Part shown: positions 35,781 to 48,500 of the stretch, piece after piece | Numbering within the stretch: the stretch's first letter is position 1 | Layout of the letters: each line of letters opens with the position of its first letter | Origin: Saururus chinensis | Lineage: Eukaryota; Streptophyta; Magnoliopsida; Piperales; Saururaceae | Reading direction: 5' to 3' | Assembly (NCBI GenBank): GCA_035235625.1 | Contig: CP141144.1 | Span: forward strand, 32,423,014-32,487,013 | DNA: 64,000 bases | Notes under the pieces: generated by a model | What the model was told of the DNA's origin: nothing | The model's database searches: none | Seen by the model: the letters and a program-made list of their open reading frames with translations, nothing else | Program-made: the position numbers and the translations under genes

Positions 35781-37504
35781 GCAGAGATATAATGGAGTTA
35801 CAAAAAGGATACAATGTTATACACATTTTGTCTCCTGATTCTTTAAAACTACAACCAGTATGAAGGAAGAATAAAACCTAAGAATTGAAGAATATTTTAT
35901 AGCAAGTGTGAACAGAGCCTGCAAATGCTAACAGGAAAAAGGGAAAGGAGAACATTTTACAGCAAAGTACTATATTCCCCCTAATTAAATAGTCCATGGA
36001 TAACCAAATGCTATATGTCCTAGAAATCCGGAGATAGAAAATCATAACTTTAATATTGATGTTGCCGAGTTAATATGGCCTTAATTATGCAACGTAAAAA
36101 TCACCTCAAATCATATACTAACTTGGTTGCAAAATATAACAGAAAAAACTTTGTGGTCTACACCTCGAAATATCTCACTTCTAATCCCACAGCCCAATTA
36201 AAAAGAGCAAATTAATATAACACGAAAATAAGCATATTTAGATCATTTGTCCCAACTAAATCTATACAACGAAAAACTTAAAAAAAAACCAAGCACTTTC
36301 ACTTTTCCAAAACATTAACTAAAACATACATACCCTTGTTCCTAACTAAAAAATTAACTAAAACATAGTGCAAATCCCAATGTTCCTAAGTTTAACAAGT
36401 GAACATCAGTATAAACATAAATGGTGGATCACACAAAAATACCTAACAAGGTTTCACAAATCTCTGGAATATTGCACAGCTGATGGAATAAGAACTCCTT
36501 CAAAGTATCTGTTTATCTTTCATATGCAGGTAAGCAATAGTTTAAAAAACTATATCATCATTGCAATATTGCTACCTGTAACATAGTTGCCAAATTAGTT
36601 ACATGTCTACCTATAAAGCTTAAAATATTATGGTACAATTCCAATAATCAAAGTTCCATCATCAAGTTTATGATTGCCAAACATTGATAGGAACTATATT
36701 ATGAACAATCAAGCCTACTGACAGTCATTGTTCTTACAGGTCTGACCACAAAACGGTCATTCTTATTACGATATACAAAAGCAAACGACAATTTAGCATC
36801 TCTTCTTCTTGCTTGAGGATCAACCTCTTTGACCGAAAAAAGTTTATAAATGTGTACAGTTCATGTCCAGGAAAAAAAATATTACAAAAGACTTCAAGAG
36901 GGGTAATATAAAATTTAATATACCATATCTATCAATTCATGAATTGTAGCATCCTTCCATGTTTAAATTTATACTTCATCCTTGGGTTCCTTATCTCTCA
37001 TTGCAAAATCTTCATTGGAATGGTGCCCACCAATCTACAATAAATAGAAAGCATTTAGACAAAACAACCAAATGACAAAAGGAGAGCTACATAATATGAT
37101 TAGTGTGACACTCATCGAAGTTGGATTCATCACCATGTTTGAGAATATCTACAAAATAACCTAGCTTTCTTTTTTTTACAAACTCGATTCCAAAGACTAG
37201 ATTCAATACAAATTGTTACATAGTAGCATCATGCAGGAAAAATTACCTCATCTATTTTCCAAATCGTAGAAATTGTCTTCAACCTTCCAAGATTACATAT
37301 AACATGACTTAACAAAATGTTACAAAATGTTATCAACCTTGTGATTCATATAGCATCACTTAGCAAAATGGCAAAAAATATTTTCAACCTCCTGCATAAA
37401 AAACCACTTAAAATTGTAATCAGTAAAAGCTTATAAAAACTAATTTTATACTTCATGTTCAATTAATAACGAGTGATTAATATCTATTTTTACCTGAATT
37501 GGCT
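35781..37504. other. Non-coding interior of the MULE, left of the transposase gene
   Basis: AT-rich, with no coding exon recognised. It probably includes the 3' UTR of the leftward-reading transposase gene. Confidence 0.45.
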
Positions 37505-40079
37505 TCAGCTAAACCTCAGTTGAGGTTTAGGAATCTGCAAGTGGCTTGATTCTATGGGAGACATACTGACTTGCTGACGCACAATGTAAATAAATTTACT
37601 AAATCATATTTTGCTAAAACTATCAAATAAAATGCTTTAGTTAAAGCAAATGATTGAACTTACCTCAAGTAAGTTGGAAAAACTTTCGATACCTCTAGGA
37701 GTATCTTCGCAACAAAATGAATCCTATAATACATGCCAATAATTTAGAATTATATAGAATACAAAAAGACATGTGATAGTATCTATAACATAGTGAATAA
37801 ATATAATTACTTGAGGTGGCTGAAACATTGGGATATGAGGTCGAAGCTGCAATTGAGGCAATTGAGTACATGAGGCGGGAGACTGCTGAGTGCTTGGACT
37901 TGATTGCTTTTTTTTCTTGTGATGTCTCTCAAGGCAACCCCTCTTCCTCGCAGCTGCTTTACCATCACGAGCACGTTTCTCCCGTATTTTTATCCCTGAT
38001 GCAGGTACCTCAATATTTTGGTCATTGATATCCTTTTGTGCGAGGGTCTCATGCATATTTGCAGCCTTATCTTGAAGCTCATTTTGATGAGTTTGCTTCA
38101 ATTCCTCATCTATTACTTGGGACATAATTTTAGCTTGAATCATTGTTGCCTTATATGCCGCTTCAGATTCAGCACCCCGTCCTGCTATGGCAATCAATAT
38201 ACGTCACACCTCCATGAAGCGTGTTCCCATAGCCTTATGTGGGTCAGTGTCAGTAGTTGTTGAAGTTGAATTCATTATGACCTGAACTTTTGCATCTCTT
38301 GACCACCGTCGATTATGTATTGGGGAGGGAGCATCTTCACACATCTATTATCAAACACTTTCAATGAATGACTGCATAGTATTCTGCAAATTCAAACTTC
38401 TTACAACTGCAAACAATTGTGTGATCTTGTAAATCAAATGTGACATTGTGTTGACCATGCTTTCCTACAACTTTGAACTCCATTGTTGCTCCTTTCTCTA
38501 TATATTCATGAATTTCACAATCTAAGTGATCTTGATACTCACTTAAAAATATTTCAAAAGCAGCTGGGGTATAAATTTTTGCCGCTTGTGCTAACATTTT
38601 AGAGAACATGAGTAACCTAGGAGTTCTATCCAACATTTTAAAATCAGCTTGTAACTCTTGAAAACGTCGATCATCTACTAATCTATCAAAATGATGAAGA
38701 AACTCCATAGGATTTATTTTAGAATTTACATACCTCCTCAAAATACTGTTCATAGATTCACTGCGCTGTGTGGACTTCATTCCCGCACAAAAATGATGTC
38801 GACCATAAGCCATAGCCCATTTTTCCTTCTCACGAAACAACTGAAGCAACCACGGATGATCTTGAACTGTATATTTCTCAATCATCCTATTCCATCCCTC
38901 TAAGAACTCCTCCTCTGTTTCAAACTCAAATATGCATTGTTTTAGATCTCTTGCAAATGACTGAAACTTTTCAAAAATATGGCTGAGATGTTTAGCTGCA
39001 TTCTGATATATATGTCATATACATAAGCGATGATGGGTTTCCGGCATAACAACTCGAATAGCTTTAGCCATTGCTGCACATTGGTCTGTAATGATAGTAA
39101 CCAGTTTCTTACCAGACATTGCAACAAGATAAGTCTCAAGTAACCAAATAAAAGAATCAGCAGTCTCATCATATAACAAGGCAGCCCCAAATATGGTATT
39201 TTGGCGATGATGATTTACACCAGTGAACAATGCACACGGCCAATTTATGTTAGTAGTTCTATACGTGGTATCAAAGCTGATCACATCCCCAAAATTCTCA
39301 TAGTCTACTATCATCCTCGCATCTGCCCAAAAGATATTAGTTATCAAACTATCTTCATTCAACTGCATTGAGTAGAAGAAAGATGGATTATCCTTTTGTT
39401 TTCTTTTGAAGTATTCTAACAAAGCCGCTGCTTCTCCTTTTTCCATCACCTTTTGACGCTTAGTACGTAAATAATTTTTCAGATCCACTGCAAGAAACCC
39501 TACATTTTGTTGACCACCAGCTTGGCTTGCTTGCAAAACTATAGAATCTTTAGGTGGAATGCCTACACTTGCCGCTGAATCAGCCAACATAGATTGAGAC
39601 ATACTCATGCGTCTATGTGAATTCAAAAATGGAACCTTTGTTGGGGTCACAACCATGTGATTATGACTTGGCTCAAATTCTACAATTTTATACATGTCAC
39701 CTACAAGCTTGATAACCATCATAGCTAAACAGCCCGTTCTTGTTTCTGGACGAGGATTCTTCACCACTCTATTTCTTTTATCTTCAACTCTTTTGCCTTC
39801 TTTTGAACAACAAAATCTTCGCATTCTAATTATGCCATCTTTTTTCCATTTCCATCCTCTTCGAATGCTAAATCCAATTGTTGCACTATAATCATTGTAG
39901 AATTTGTAAGCCATCTCCTCTGTTGCAAACTCCATTCCAATATTTGGTACTCTTTCTTCTACTTCATGAAAATCTAATTTCCGACAAGCAGAGTTTACTT
40001 GGCTTCCTATTTGAATGTCATTTTGTTCATCACCTTCATTATGCCCATCACATCGAACACTTGACCCCTCACTTGCCAT
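37505..40079 (-). pseudogene. FAR1-type MULE transposase gene (lightly damaged)
   Basis: Starts MASEGSS (40079), or a few codons earlier at MDLCRAM. Domains in order: FAR1 DNA-binding region (EMAYKFYNDYSATIGFSIRR, RTGCLAMMVIKL; about 39940-39680), MULE transposase core (DVISFDTTYRTT near 39280 and VTIITDQCAAMAKAI near 39090, with the likely catalytic Asp residues, then TQRSESMNSILRRYV near 38760), SWIM finger (CSCKKFEFA, then LCSHSLKVFDN; about 38420-38340) and a basic C-terminus (RARDGKAAARKRGC). Two short last exons join in phase (37723-37664 and 37573-37505). I see about four lesions: a stop where Trp is expected after HRLCI (near 39016), two frame slips around the SWIM motif, and a stop near 38204. 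Related to FAR1/FHY3 and Jittery. Confidence 0.85.
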
Positions 40080-40179
40080 TGCCCTACACAAGTCCATAAA
40101 AATATTATGAAGAAAAGAAGGGAATATATTCAAAATTTTGAAACTAAGACATTTTATTAGTGTGTAACAAAATACTATA

Positions 40180-40980
40180 TGGCTATATTGTAGCAATAAT
40201 GCTCCAATAGTGTAGCAATATTGCTGCAATGTTAGAGCAATATTGCTGCAAAGTTGGAGCAATATTGCACCAACAGTGTAGCAATATTGCTCCAAGGTTG
40301 GAGCAATATTGCCCCAATGTTGATGCTATATTGCTTCAAGGTTGGAACAATATTGCTCCAACAATGGAGCAATATTGCTCTAATGTTGATGCAATATTGC
40401 TCCAATGTTGATGTAATATTGCTCCAACCCTACAACAATTTTGCTCCAAGACATATAAATTAAAGGCATCAAAATCATAGAACATTTCAAGTTGGAGCAA
40501 TATTGCCCCAATGTTGATGCTATATTGCCCCAATGTTGGAGCAATATTGCCCCAATGTTGATGCTATATTGTCCAAGGTTGGAGCAATATTGCTCCAACC
40601 TTGGAGCAATATTGCTCCAATGTTGATGTAATATTGCTCCAAGTTGGAACAATATTGCTCCAAGGTTGGAGCAATATTGCTACAAGGTTGATGCAATATT
40701 GCTCCAAGTTGGAAGAATATTGCTCCAAGGTTGATGCAATATTGCTCCAAGTTGGAGCAATATTGCTCCAATGCTAATGCAATATTGCTCAAGGTTGGAG
40801 CAATATTGCTCCAACCCTACAACAATATTGCTGCAAGGCTTATATGAATTGAAGGCATCAAAATAATCGGTAAGCAATTAAATGCATCAAAATCATTGAA
40901 CATTTTAGGTTGGAGCAATATTGCTCCAATGTTGATGCAATATTGCTCCAAGTTGGAACAATATTGCTCCAAGGTTCATC
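40180..40980. repeat. Palindrome array in the right TIR
   Basis: Inverted counterpart of the array at 22485-23325, with the same perfect palindrome core (TTGGAGCAATATTGCTCCAA), the same GATGCAATATTGC spacers and the same short inserts. Confidence 0.9.
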
Positions 40981-42377
40981 AGCAGATAGGCAACAAAAAA
41001 ATCCAAAGTGGAAAAGATACTATTTTTCCTGGAAAAAGCAAAACGGAGAAAAGGCTCTGGAAACATAATTTTGATTTGCAGGAGGCAAAAAGGCCTCACT
41101 TTGGCGATCTAGGAATTCAGATACAAAAATAAAAATAAACACAAAGCATATGCAGTTTCATCAGTAGACAGGCAACAAAAAATTCCACAGTGGAAAAGAT
41201 ACAATTTTTCCTGAAAAAAACAAAACGGAGAAGAGGATCTGGATAACATAATTTTGATTTGCAGGAGACGAAAAGGCCTCACTTTGGCGATCTAGGACTT
41301 CAGATTAAAAAATAAAAATAAACACAGAGCATATGCAGTTTCATCAGTAGACAGGCAACAAAAAATTTTAAAGTGGAAAAGATATAATTTTTCCTGGAAA
41401 AAGCAAAACAGAGAAGAGGCTCTGGACAACATAATTTTGATTTGCAGGAGATGAAAAGGCCTCACTTTGTCGATCTAGGACTTCAGATTCAAAAATAAAA
41501 ATAACCACAGAGCATATGCAGTTTATTCTCTCCGACATATAGAAGCGTGGTAAGCTGAAAGAAAGCCCATCAAAAAATGCGGAACAAACGAAATGCAGGT
41601 CGGTGGAAATGTGGTAAAAAGCAAAAAATCCAATTTTCTATTCTTTAAAGAATCTGGGATGGAGTAGTGACTGAAGCTTGCAATAAACACAATGTGGAAC
41701 ATTCAAAACCCAGAAAATATCTGTGAAAGAAAATGGAACCTAAAGAATTTGGGATGGAACAGTCACTTTGGCACGCAGTAAACACAATGCAGAACAATCA
41801 AACCCCAGAAGTTGTCCGTGAAAGAAAATGGAATGTTAAAACAATCGAAGTTCCTTTTTTTCCCCCTGGAATGACGGATAGAGACAAAAAAAAAATACAT
41901 AAGCGCATCTGCATCTCAAGTTCGTTTGTTGTGCCTCAACGATCGTGCTTTTTCGACTGTCGAACGGGAATCAGACCGACTTGCAGGAGCGAGCGCCAAC
42001 AGACTGCACCTCCTATTTCATTTTTTATGTGTCGGCTGCCTCTGAGAATGTTGTTGCCTGACCACTCTTCTTCGGCGTCGATCGCCGCTGCTCTGGTCAC
42101 CGGGATGGGTGAGTTGCAGAGCGGGAGCTCTTCTGATCGCCGCGGGGCAGATCAGAGCGGGAGTTCTGGGTTTCGTGAAATGCACTCCACTGGCCTGGCC
42201 CGGTTTTGATCTGATTAATACCTTCGCCTGGTTCTGATCTGATTAATACCTTCGCCCGGTTCTGATCTGATTAATACTTTCGCCCGGTCGTCCTGTTCAC
42301 GAAGCCATCGGTCACCCGGGTCAACGAGTAACCCGGTCTCCTGCTGCCACCCTGGTGACGTGGTTTCACCTGATTCG

Positions 42378-42405
42378 GCACTCCCACCCACCCCGGTGGG
42401 AGTGC
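42378..42405. promoter_or_regulatory. Subterminal hairpin, right end of the MULE
   Basis: GCACTCCCACC and GGTGGGAGTGC form the same 11-bp stem as at the left end, 20 bp from the element end. Confidence 0.55.
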
Positions 42406-42425
42406 ATCACAGCCGATCCGAAGCC

Positions 42426-42434
42426 CCAGCTGCC
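42426..42434. repeat. Right 9-bp target site duplication of the MULE
   Basis: CCAGCTGCC, partner of CCAACTGCC at 20704-20712. Confidence 0.85.
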
Positions 42435-42667
42435 CTCCCCGCCCCCCCCCCCCCCCCACCCAGTGTCTTGCCATTCTGCTCCCAGCCCATACGCTTCTCA
42501 CAAAACTGAATGATCTTTCTTATCATCTTGGCGGTGATGTTGAGCAACACGATTGATCCGGCGCAGTTCTCTTTCCTCATCATCACCCCCTTCACCAGCC
42601 CCATTTCCATGGCTACTTCTTCTTCCACCTCCACCAGCTCGTCGTCCACGCACAGGAAACAGACCAT
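42426..42667 (-). pseudogene. SKP1-like gene, N-terminal half (split by the MULE)
   Basis: Minus-strand frame starting MVCFLCVDDELVEVEEEVAM, followed by GLVKGVMM, then SIVLLNITAKMIRKIIQFCE and KRM. This is the BTB/POZ-like SKP1 N-terminal domain that binds cullin-1 (compare canonical IPLPNV...ILSKVIEYCKKH). The Met at 42667 is chosen because the SKP1 fold begins right after it. After KRMGWEQNGKTL comes a Gly-rich run encoded by about 16 G on this strand, where length errors are likely, then the MULE. The C-terminal half is at 20499-20712. Without the MULE the gene would be a compact SKP1-like gene with no visible intron. Confidence 0.85.
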
Positions 42668-43023
42668 GCTAGTTCTGGTCTCTGCAACAGCTCCTCGAAT
42701 GCGACTTCGTCAGTCGATTATAAGGCGACCCAATCTTTTATTGATATGTGGAAGCTTCTTCATGACACTGTTGGAGACGGATTTTAGCATGATGGCGAAG
42801 TCACACTTTTATGCAAGGGGGAGAGAACATTCTAATGGCTTCATGTCAGTTCTGCATGAAAGGCCCTTTTTGGAAATGCCGTTATGTTCTGTTGCTGTTT
42901 ACACACGGACTGGAGAGGGAGGGGGGCGCCCTCCAGCAGGAAAAAGAGTTCATTCGCTGGCTGGTCACAGGGTATTAATATGAATTGCACTTTAAATATG
43001 CATGTTATTTGAAAATTATTGAC
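42668..43023. other. 5' flank of the SKP1-like gene
   Basis: No recognisable coding sequence. It separates the SKP1-like start from the copia element and would hold the SKP1-like promoter if one remains. Confidence 0.4.
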
Positions 43024-43028
43024 ATAAC

Positions 43029-43400
43029 TGTAAGCAATTTTATTAGTCACATATGTGGTCCCACATGATAATTAATAAATAATAATAAGTATATCTATCT
43101 TGTTTACGATTGGTCTTACAAAAGTGAACGTTGTAACCGCTTGATGGAAGCAGTTACGTGAAGATAAAAAATAGAGGAGACGGTCTTCTCTCTGCCCAAC
43201 GAAAAACCACGACAGTGATGATCCATCTCAAGTGAAAATCATCAGAACGAAAGGGCTAAGGGAGAGAAACCTATCCTAAGAAGATTCGTCGATTCGGAAT
43301 GGAACCAGGTACGCTATTTCTTTTGAAAATACAGTAAATAGTAATAAAGAAATTAATTTCTATGATATATGATTCATTTACAAAAAATTTAATGCTTACA
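43029..43400 (+). repeat. 5' LTR of the copia element
   Basis: Begins TGTAAGCA and ends TGCTTACA, perfect inverted ends. It aligns along its length with 49440-49798, apart from one 11-12-base gap near the left end. Confidence 0.92.
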
Positions 43401-43401
43401 A

Positions 43402-43415
43402 TTGGTATCGGAGCC
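43402..43415 (+). other. Primer binding site of the copia element
   Basis: TTGGTATCGGAGCC, one mismatch from the usual initiator-Met tRNA site TGGTATCAGAGC. Confidence 0.8.
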
Positions 43416-44760
43416 ATGTTCATAAATCTTAATGCAGAGAATGGTTTCTAATTCGTAGCATGAAAAAGTTTAATTTTTTTTATGAATTTTATACCATTTT
43501 CGGATGATTTATAAAAGTAGCATGTTGTGAATGAATCAATAAAAAATAAACGTACCCTTTTTTCCGTGTTGATTTGGCGGAATGATTTCCCAAATTTTAC
43601 TGTAAACGGCAACCTCAGGACTGAGAATCAGAAATTTTCTCTTCCCTAGTTCGCTGAGTGTTTTTCCCGTTTTGAACTCACTGTAAGTGCCTTGATGAAG
43701 AAGGACGACTATAGTGAGGCTTAAAAGAAGAAGACATCAGATGTAAAGTTGATTTCTGGTTTCATATAAAGACAAAAAACCTCACATGAAGATGTTTTTA
43801 AAGTAACGTTGGTTATGGCTGGGTGGTACTTTTAAAAGTATATGATGACTAAAATGTGTTAATGCCCATATGATAGCTTTATAAGTCTTTGAACTGGGTT
43901 AATGTACCCATTAAAATGGTCAACGTATTATAGCTTTATTTCCTTTTATTATTAGCTTTATGTATCAAATAGTTCATGTGTTCAAATGATTTATTTATTA
44001 TTATAAATTTTAATACACATGCTTATAATTTGGTTTATTTATGTGCAATTAATAATTTATGTACTCAAGCTTAAATATATAGATGAATAAATAAATGAAA
44101 GGGGATGTTCTTTATGTTTGATTTATTTATTATTAGTCTATTTTGCTTCCGCTTACGCATTAGGAAATGATTATAAATAAATTTATGTTCTGAATATTTA
44201 CTTATGCACATATAAATGTTCACTTATGATGTTATGCAAAATTATTCAATTGAATTAATTTTCTAATATTAAGATACAGTTGGATAGTCACCAAAGTGGC
44301 TCAACTGAAATGTAATTAGAAAATAAGCATATTAAGATATCCTAGCATAATTTTCCTAATGTTAGAGATAGAATAATTTAGCAAATTTTAATTCTTTGAT
44401 TACTAAGATATCATGTTGACCCAAAGGTGCACCACTTTTCTATTAATCATTGAATTGTAAAAGAATAATTTGAAAATGCTATTCGTTAGGTTAGAACACT
44501 AACCCAAAGGTAGTGAACCGACTTAATGTGTGTACTTGGCTAATTATTCTTAAGGTGATAGGGAACACCATAATAGTTGAATAGCATAACATTAGATTAT
44601 TCCCAAAGGTAGATCAAAGTTATGTTGTTCATTGTGTATGTATTTTTCATGTGTTTTATTATGTCATATTCATAGCAATAATGTATTGAGCATTATTATT
44701 TAATTGCAGCATCGATTCCTATTTCTTTGCATTCACATGTTTCCTCCATTCATATGCTTC
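43416..44760 (+). other. Untranslated leader of the copia element
   Basis: AT-rich, with no coding frame recognised, between the primer site and gag. Confidence 0.6.
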
Positions 44761-45520
44761 ATGCCTTAATTTTTCAGACTAGAAAGAGCAAGTCTAATTC
44801 AACTTTGGTGTATTGGATCTTGATGTAGCTCTTAGAACTGAAAAACCTGCCGCACTTACTAAAATTAGCAGCACTGAAGATAAGGCATTATTTAATGCAT
44901 GGGAAAGGTCCAACAGGTTAAGTCTTATGTTTATGCGAATGACAATTGCAAATAACATTAAGACTACATTGCCTCCAATTGACAATGCCAAAGAATTTCT
45001 CAAAAAGGTTGAAGAACGTTTTAAGTCAGGAGATAAGTCCCTTGCAGGGACTCTTATGGCTAAGCTGACCACGATGAAGTATGATGGTTCTCGTGGTATG
45101 CATTAGCACGTTCTAGAGATGACAAATTTGGCAGCACAACTTAAGTCGTTGGGAATGTCAGTGGATGAGTTCTTTCTTGTTCAGTTTGTTTTGAATTTCT
45201 TGCCACCTCAGTATGGGCCATTTCAAATTAATTACAATACCATGAAAGATAAATAGAATGTAAATGAATTGGCCAATATGCTTATGCAAGAGGAGTCAAG
45301 GCTTAAAGCACTGGAACAAAACTCAATCCACATGGTTTCTCAAGAGGCTAAAGGCAAACAAAAGAAATTCAAAAGCTCTAAAGGGAAGGCTCCTAAAGCG
45401 AATGATGCTGCCCATAAAGACAACAATCAACAGAAGGAAAGGGGTTTGAAGTGCTATTTTTGTAGAAAATTTGGCCACCTTCAGAAAGATTGCCAGAAAA
45501 GAAATGAATGGTTCCAAAAG
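44760..45520 (+). other. Copia gag region (fossil)
   Basis: UBN2-type gag motifs ([45 protein letters not shown]) and a zinc knuckle [14 protein letters not shown] (about 45450-45495). Confidence 0.85.
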
Positions 45521-48500
45521 AAAGGTATTGATTCAATTTATGTTTTTGAATCTAACCTTACTGAAGTTCCTTCTAATACTTGGTGGGTAGATTCAGGAGC
45601 TACCACTCATGTTTCCAATACTTTGCAGGGATTCCTTACGACCCGAACCACAAACCTAAAGGAGAACTTTCTGTTCATGGGAAATCCGGATAAATTTCCA
45701 ATTGAAGCCATTGGGACTTATAGGCTATTCCTAGATAGTAGACATCACTTAGATTTATTTGAAACTCTTTATGTACCCTCAGTTTCTAGAAATCTAGGTT
45801 CATTATCGAGACTTGATGTTGATGGATACACATTTAAGTTTGGGAATAAGTGTTTTAGCCTATTTAAGAATGCTTCATGTGTTGGTTCTGGTATTTTATG
45901 TGATGGCTTATATAAATTTAATCTTGATGATTATTTTTCTGCTTCACTGCTTTCCCTGCATACTTATGTTGGTGCTAAACGTAGCTTTATTGATGAAAAT
46001 TCCTCAAACTTGTGGCATAGAAGATTGGGACACATTTCCCGAGAAAGAATGGAAAGATTAGTAAAAGATGAGATTCTTCATAATCTTGATTTTACTGATC
46101 TTGGTGTGTGTGTGGAATGTATTAAAGAAAAACAAACCAAACACACAAAGAAGGGTGCCACAAGGAATAAGGAGCCTCTTGAGATAGTTCATACAGATAT
46201 TTGTGGGCCTTTTGATGTTCCATCTTTTGGTGGAGAAAATTATTTTATCACCTTTATAGATGATTTTTCACATTATGGTTATGTCTATTTGTTAAATAAT
46301 AAATCTCAAGCAGTGAATACCGTTGAGGTATACATTACTGAGGTTGAAAGACAATTAGACAGAAAAGTGAAAATCATAAGGTCTGATAGAGGTGGCGAAT
46401 ACTTTGGAAGATATGATGAAGCAGGACAACACCCAGGTCTATTTGCTAAACTTCTTGAAAGCAAAGGCATATGTGCTCAACACACTATGCCTGGAACGCC
46501 TCAACAGAATGATATGGCTGAAAGGCGAAATCGTACTCTTATGGATATGGTTAGAAGTATGATAAGTAATTCCACTTTACCCTCATCTATGTGGATGCAT
46601 GCACTAAAGACTATTGTTTATTTGTTAAACAGGGTTCCTAGTAAGGCAGTTCCAAAAACTCCTTTTGAGTTGTGGACTGGAAGGAAACCCAGTTTAAGAC
46701 ACCTACATGTTTGGGGTTGTCCAACAGAAGTGAGAATTTATAATCCACATGAAAAGAAATTGGATTTGAGGACAATCAGTGGTTACTTTATTGGTTACCC
46801 TGAAAAATCCAAAGGGTATAGGTTTTACTGTCCTAATCATAGTACAAGAATTATTGAAACTGGTAATGCAAGATTCTTGGAAAATGGTAAAATCAGTGAG
46901 AGTGTTACAACTAAAAATGTGGTAATTAAAAAAGTTAGGGTGCATGTCCCATTACCCATAACTCTTAAACAAATTGTTGTTCCTATGATTGATGTATGTC
47001 CTATCAATCAAGAACGACAATCTAATGAACCACAACTTGTTGGTCCTTCAATAGTTGAACAACATGATGAAATGAAACAACAAGATAATATTTCAACACT
47101 CCATAATGAGATTGTCACCAATGAGCAAATAGTATATGAACTACAAATAACCTTAAAAAGATCTGAAAGGATCAAAAAACCAGCTATTTCTAATAATTAT
47201 ATGGTTTATCTACAAGAATCTGATTATGATATTGTGACATCTAAAGATCCAGTTTCATTTTCACAAGCCATAGAAAGCATTAATTCTGAAAAATAGATTG
47301 AAGCCATGAATGATGAGTTAAACTCAATGGCCCAAAATGAAGTCTGGGAACTCGTTGAATTGCCCAAAGGATACAAGAAAGTGGGTTGCAAATGGATCTT
47401 TAAAACCAAATGTGACTCAAAGGGTAATATAGAACGATATAAAGTCAGACTTGTGGCCAAAGGTTTTACTCAGAAAGAAGGCTTTGATTATAAAAAGACT
47501 TTTTCTCCAGTATCCAAAAAGGACTCAGTCAGAATTATTTTAGCATTAGTTGCTCATTATGATTTAGAGCTTCATCAAATGGATGTGAAAATAGCTTTCT
47601 TGAATGGAAGTTTAGATGAAGAAGTCTATATGAACCAACCTGAAGGATTTTTTATTGAAGGCAAAGAGCATTTAGCTTGCAAACTTAATAAATCAATTTA
47701 TGGACTTAAGCAAGCTTCCCGACAATGGTACCTTAAGTTTAATGATATCATTACCTCCTTTGGATTTAAAGAAAACATCGTTGATCGATGTATTTATCTA
47801 AAGATAAGTGGGAGTAAGTTCATATTTTTGATTTTGTATGTTGATGATATATTAATTGCAAGCAATGACCTTGGATTATTGTATAAAACCAAGGACTTTC
47901 TCTCTCAAAATTTTGAAATGAAAGATATGAGTGAGGCAAAATACGTGATTGGAATATAAATATTTCAGGATCGTTCACGTGGATTGTTAGGTTTGTCTCA
48001 AAAAGCCTATATAGAAAAGATTTTAGAGAGATTTGGAATGGAAAAGTGTTCATCAAGTCCAGTTCCCATTCAGAAAGGGGATAAACTAAATCTTATGCAA
48101 TGTCTAAAGAATGAATGGGAAAGGAAAAGAATAGAGGGAATTCTTTATTTATCTGCAGTTGGAAGTTTAATGTATGCACAAACCTGTACAAGGCCAGATA
48201 TCAGTTTTGCCACTGGTATGCTAGGAAGATATCAAAAGGATCTAGGATTTGATCATTGGAAAGCTACAAAGAAAGTCATGAGATATTTACAAGGAATAAA
48301 AGATCACATGCTCATATATAGAAGGTTTGAAAATCTTGAGGTCATTGGCTACTCAGATTTGGATTTTGTTGGATGTGTTGATGATAAAAAGTCCACATTT
48401 TGCTACTTATTCATGCTTGCTGGAGGAGCCATATCATGGAAAAGTAAAAATAAATCTATCATAGCTTCATCCACTATGGAGGCTGAATTTGTGGCATGCT

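Larger units (their letters stand above)
20713..42425. mobile_element. 21.7-kb Mutator-like element (MULE) with captured host genes
   Basis: Both ends start with the same inverted sequence, GGCTTCGGATCGGCTGTGAT, and similarity continues inward for more than 2 kb. A 9-bp duplication flanks the element and it splits an SKP1-like gene. Inside are an Ulp1-type protease gene (+), pieces of UFL1 (+), a CTR1-like kinase (+) and two receptor-type kinases (-), and a FAR1-type transposase gene (-). The two transposon genes converge from the two ends, as mudrA and mudrB do in MuDR. MULEs with Ulp1-like genes (Kaonashi/KI-MULE type) and MULEs carrying host gene pieces (Pack-MULEs) are known separately. 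The size and the combination are unusual. Confidence 0.9.
40180..42425 (-). repeat. Right terminal inverted repeat of the MULE (~2.2 kb)
   Basis: Mirror of 20713-23325: palindrome array, three 186-bp units (about 41000-41520), AT-rich DNA, one GC-rich block (about 41990-42190), three 28-bp units (42204-42286), a hairpin (42378-42405) and the end GGCTTCGG on the minus strand. It is about 0.4 kb shorter than the left TIR because the GC-rich block is not multiplied. Confidence 0.9.

Noticed and set aside
42510-42983. Plus-strand frame of 157 codons over the SKP1 N-terminal half
   Set aside because: Shadow of the minus-strand SKP1-like frame; its product shows no domain.
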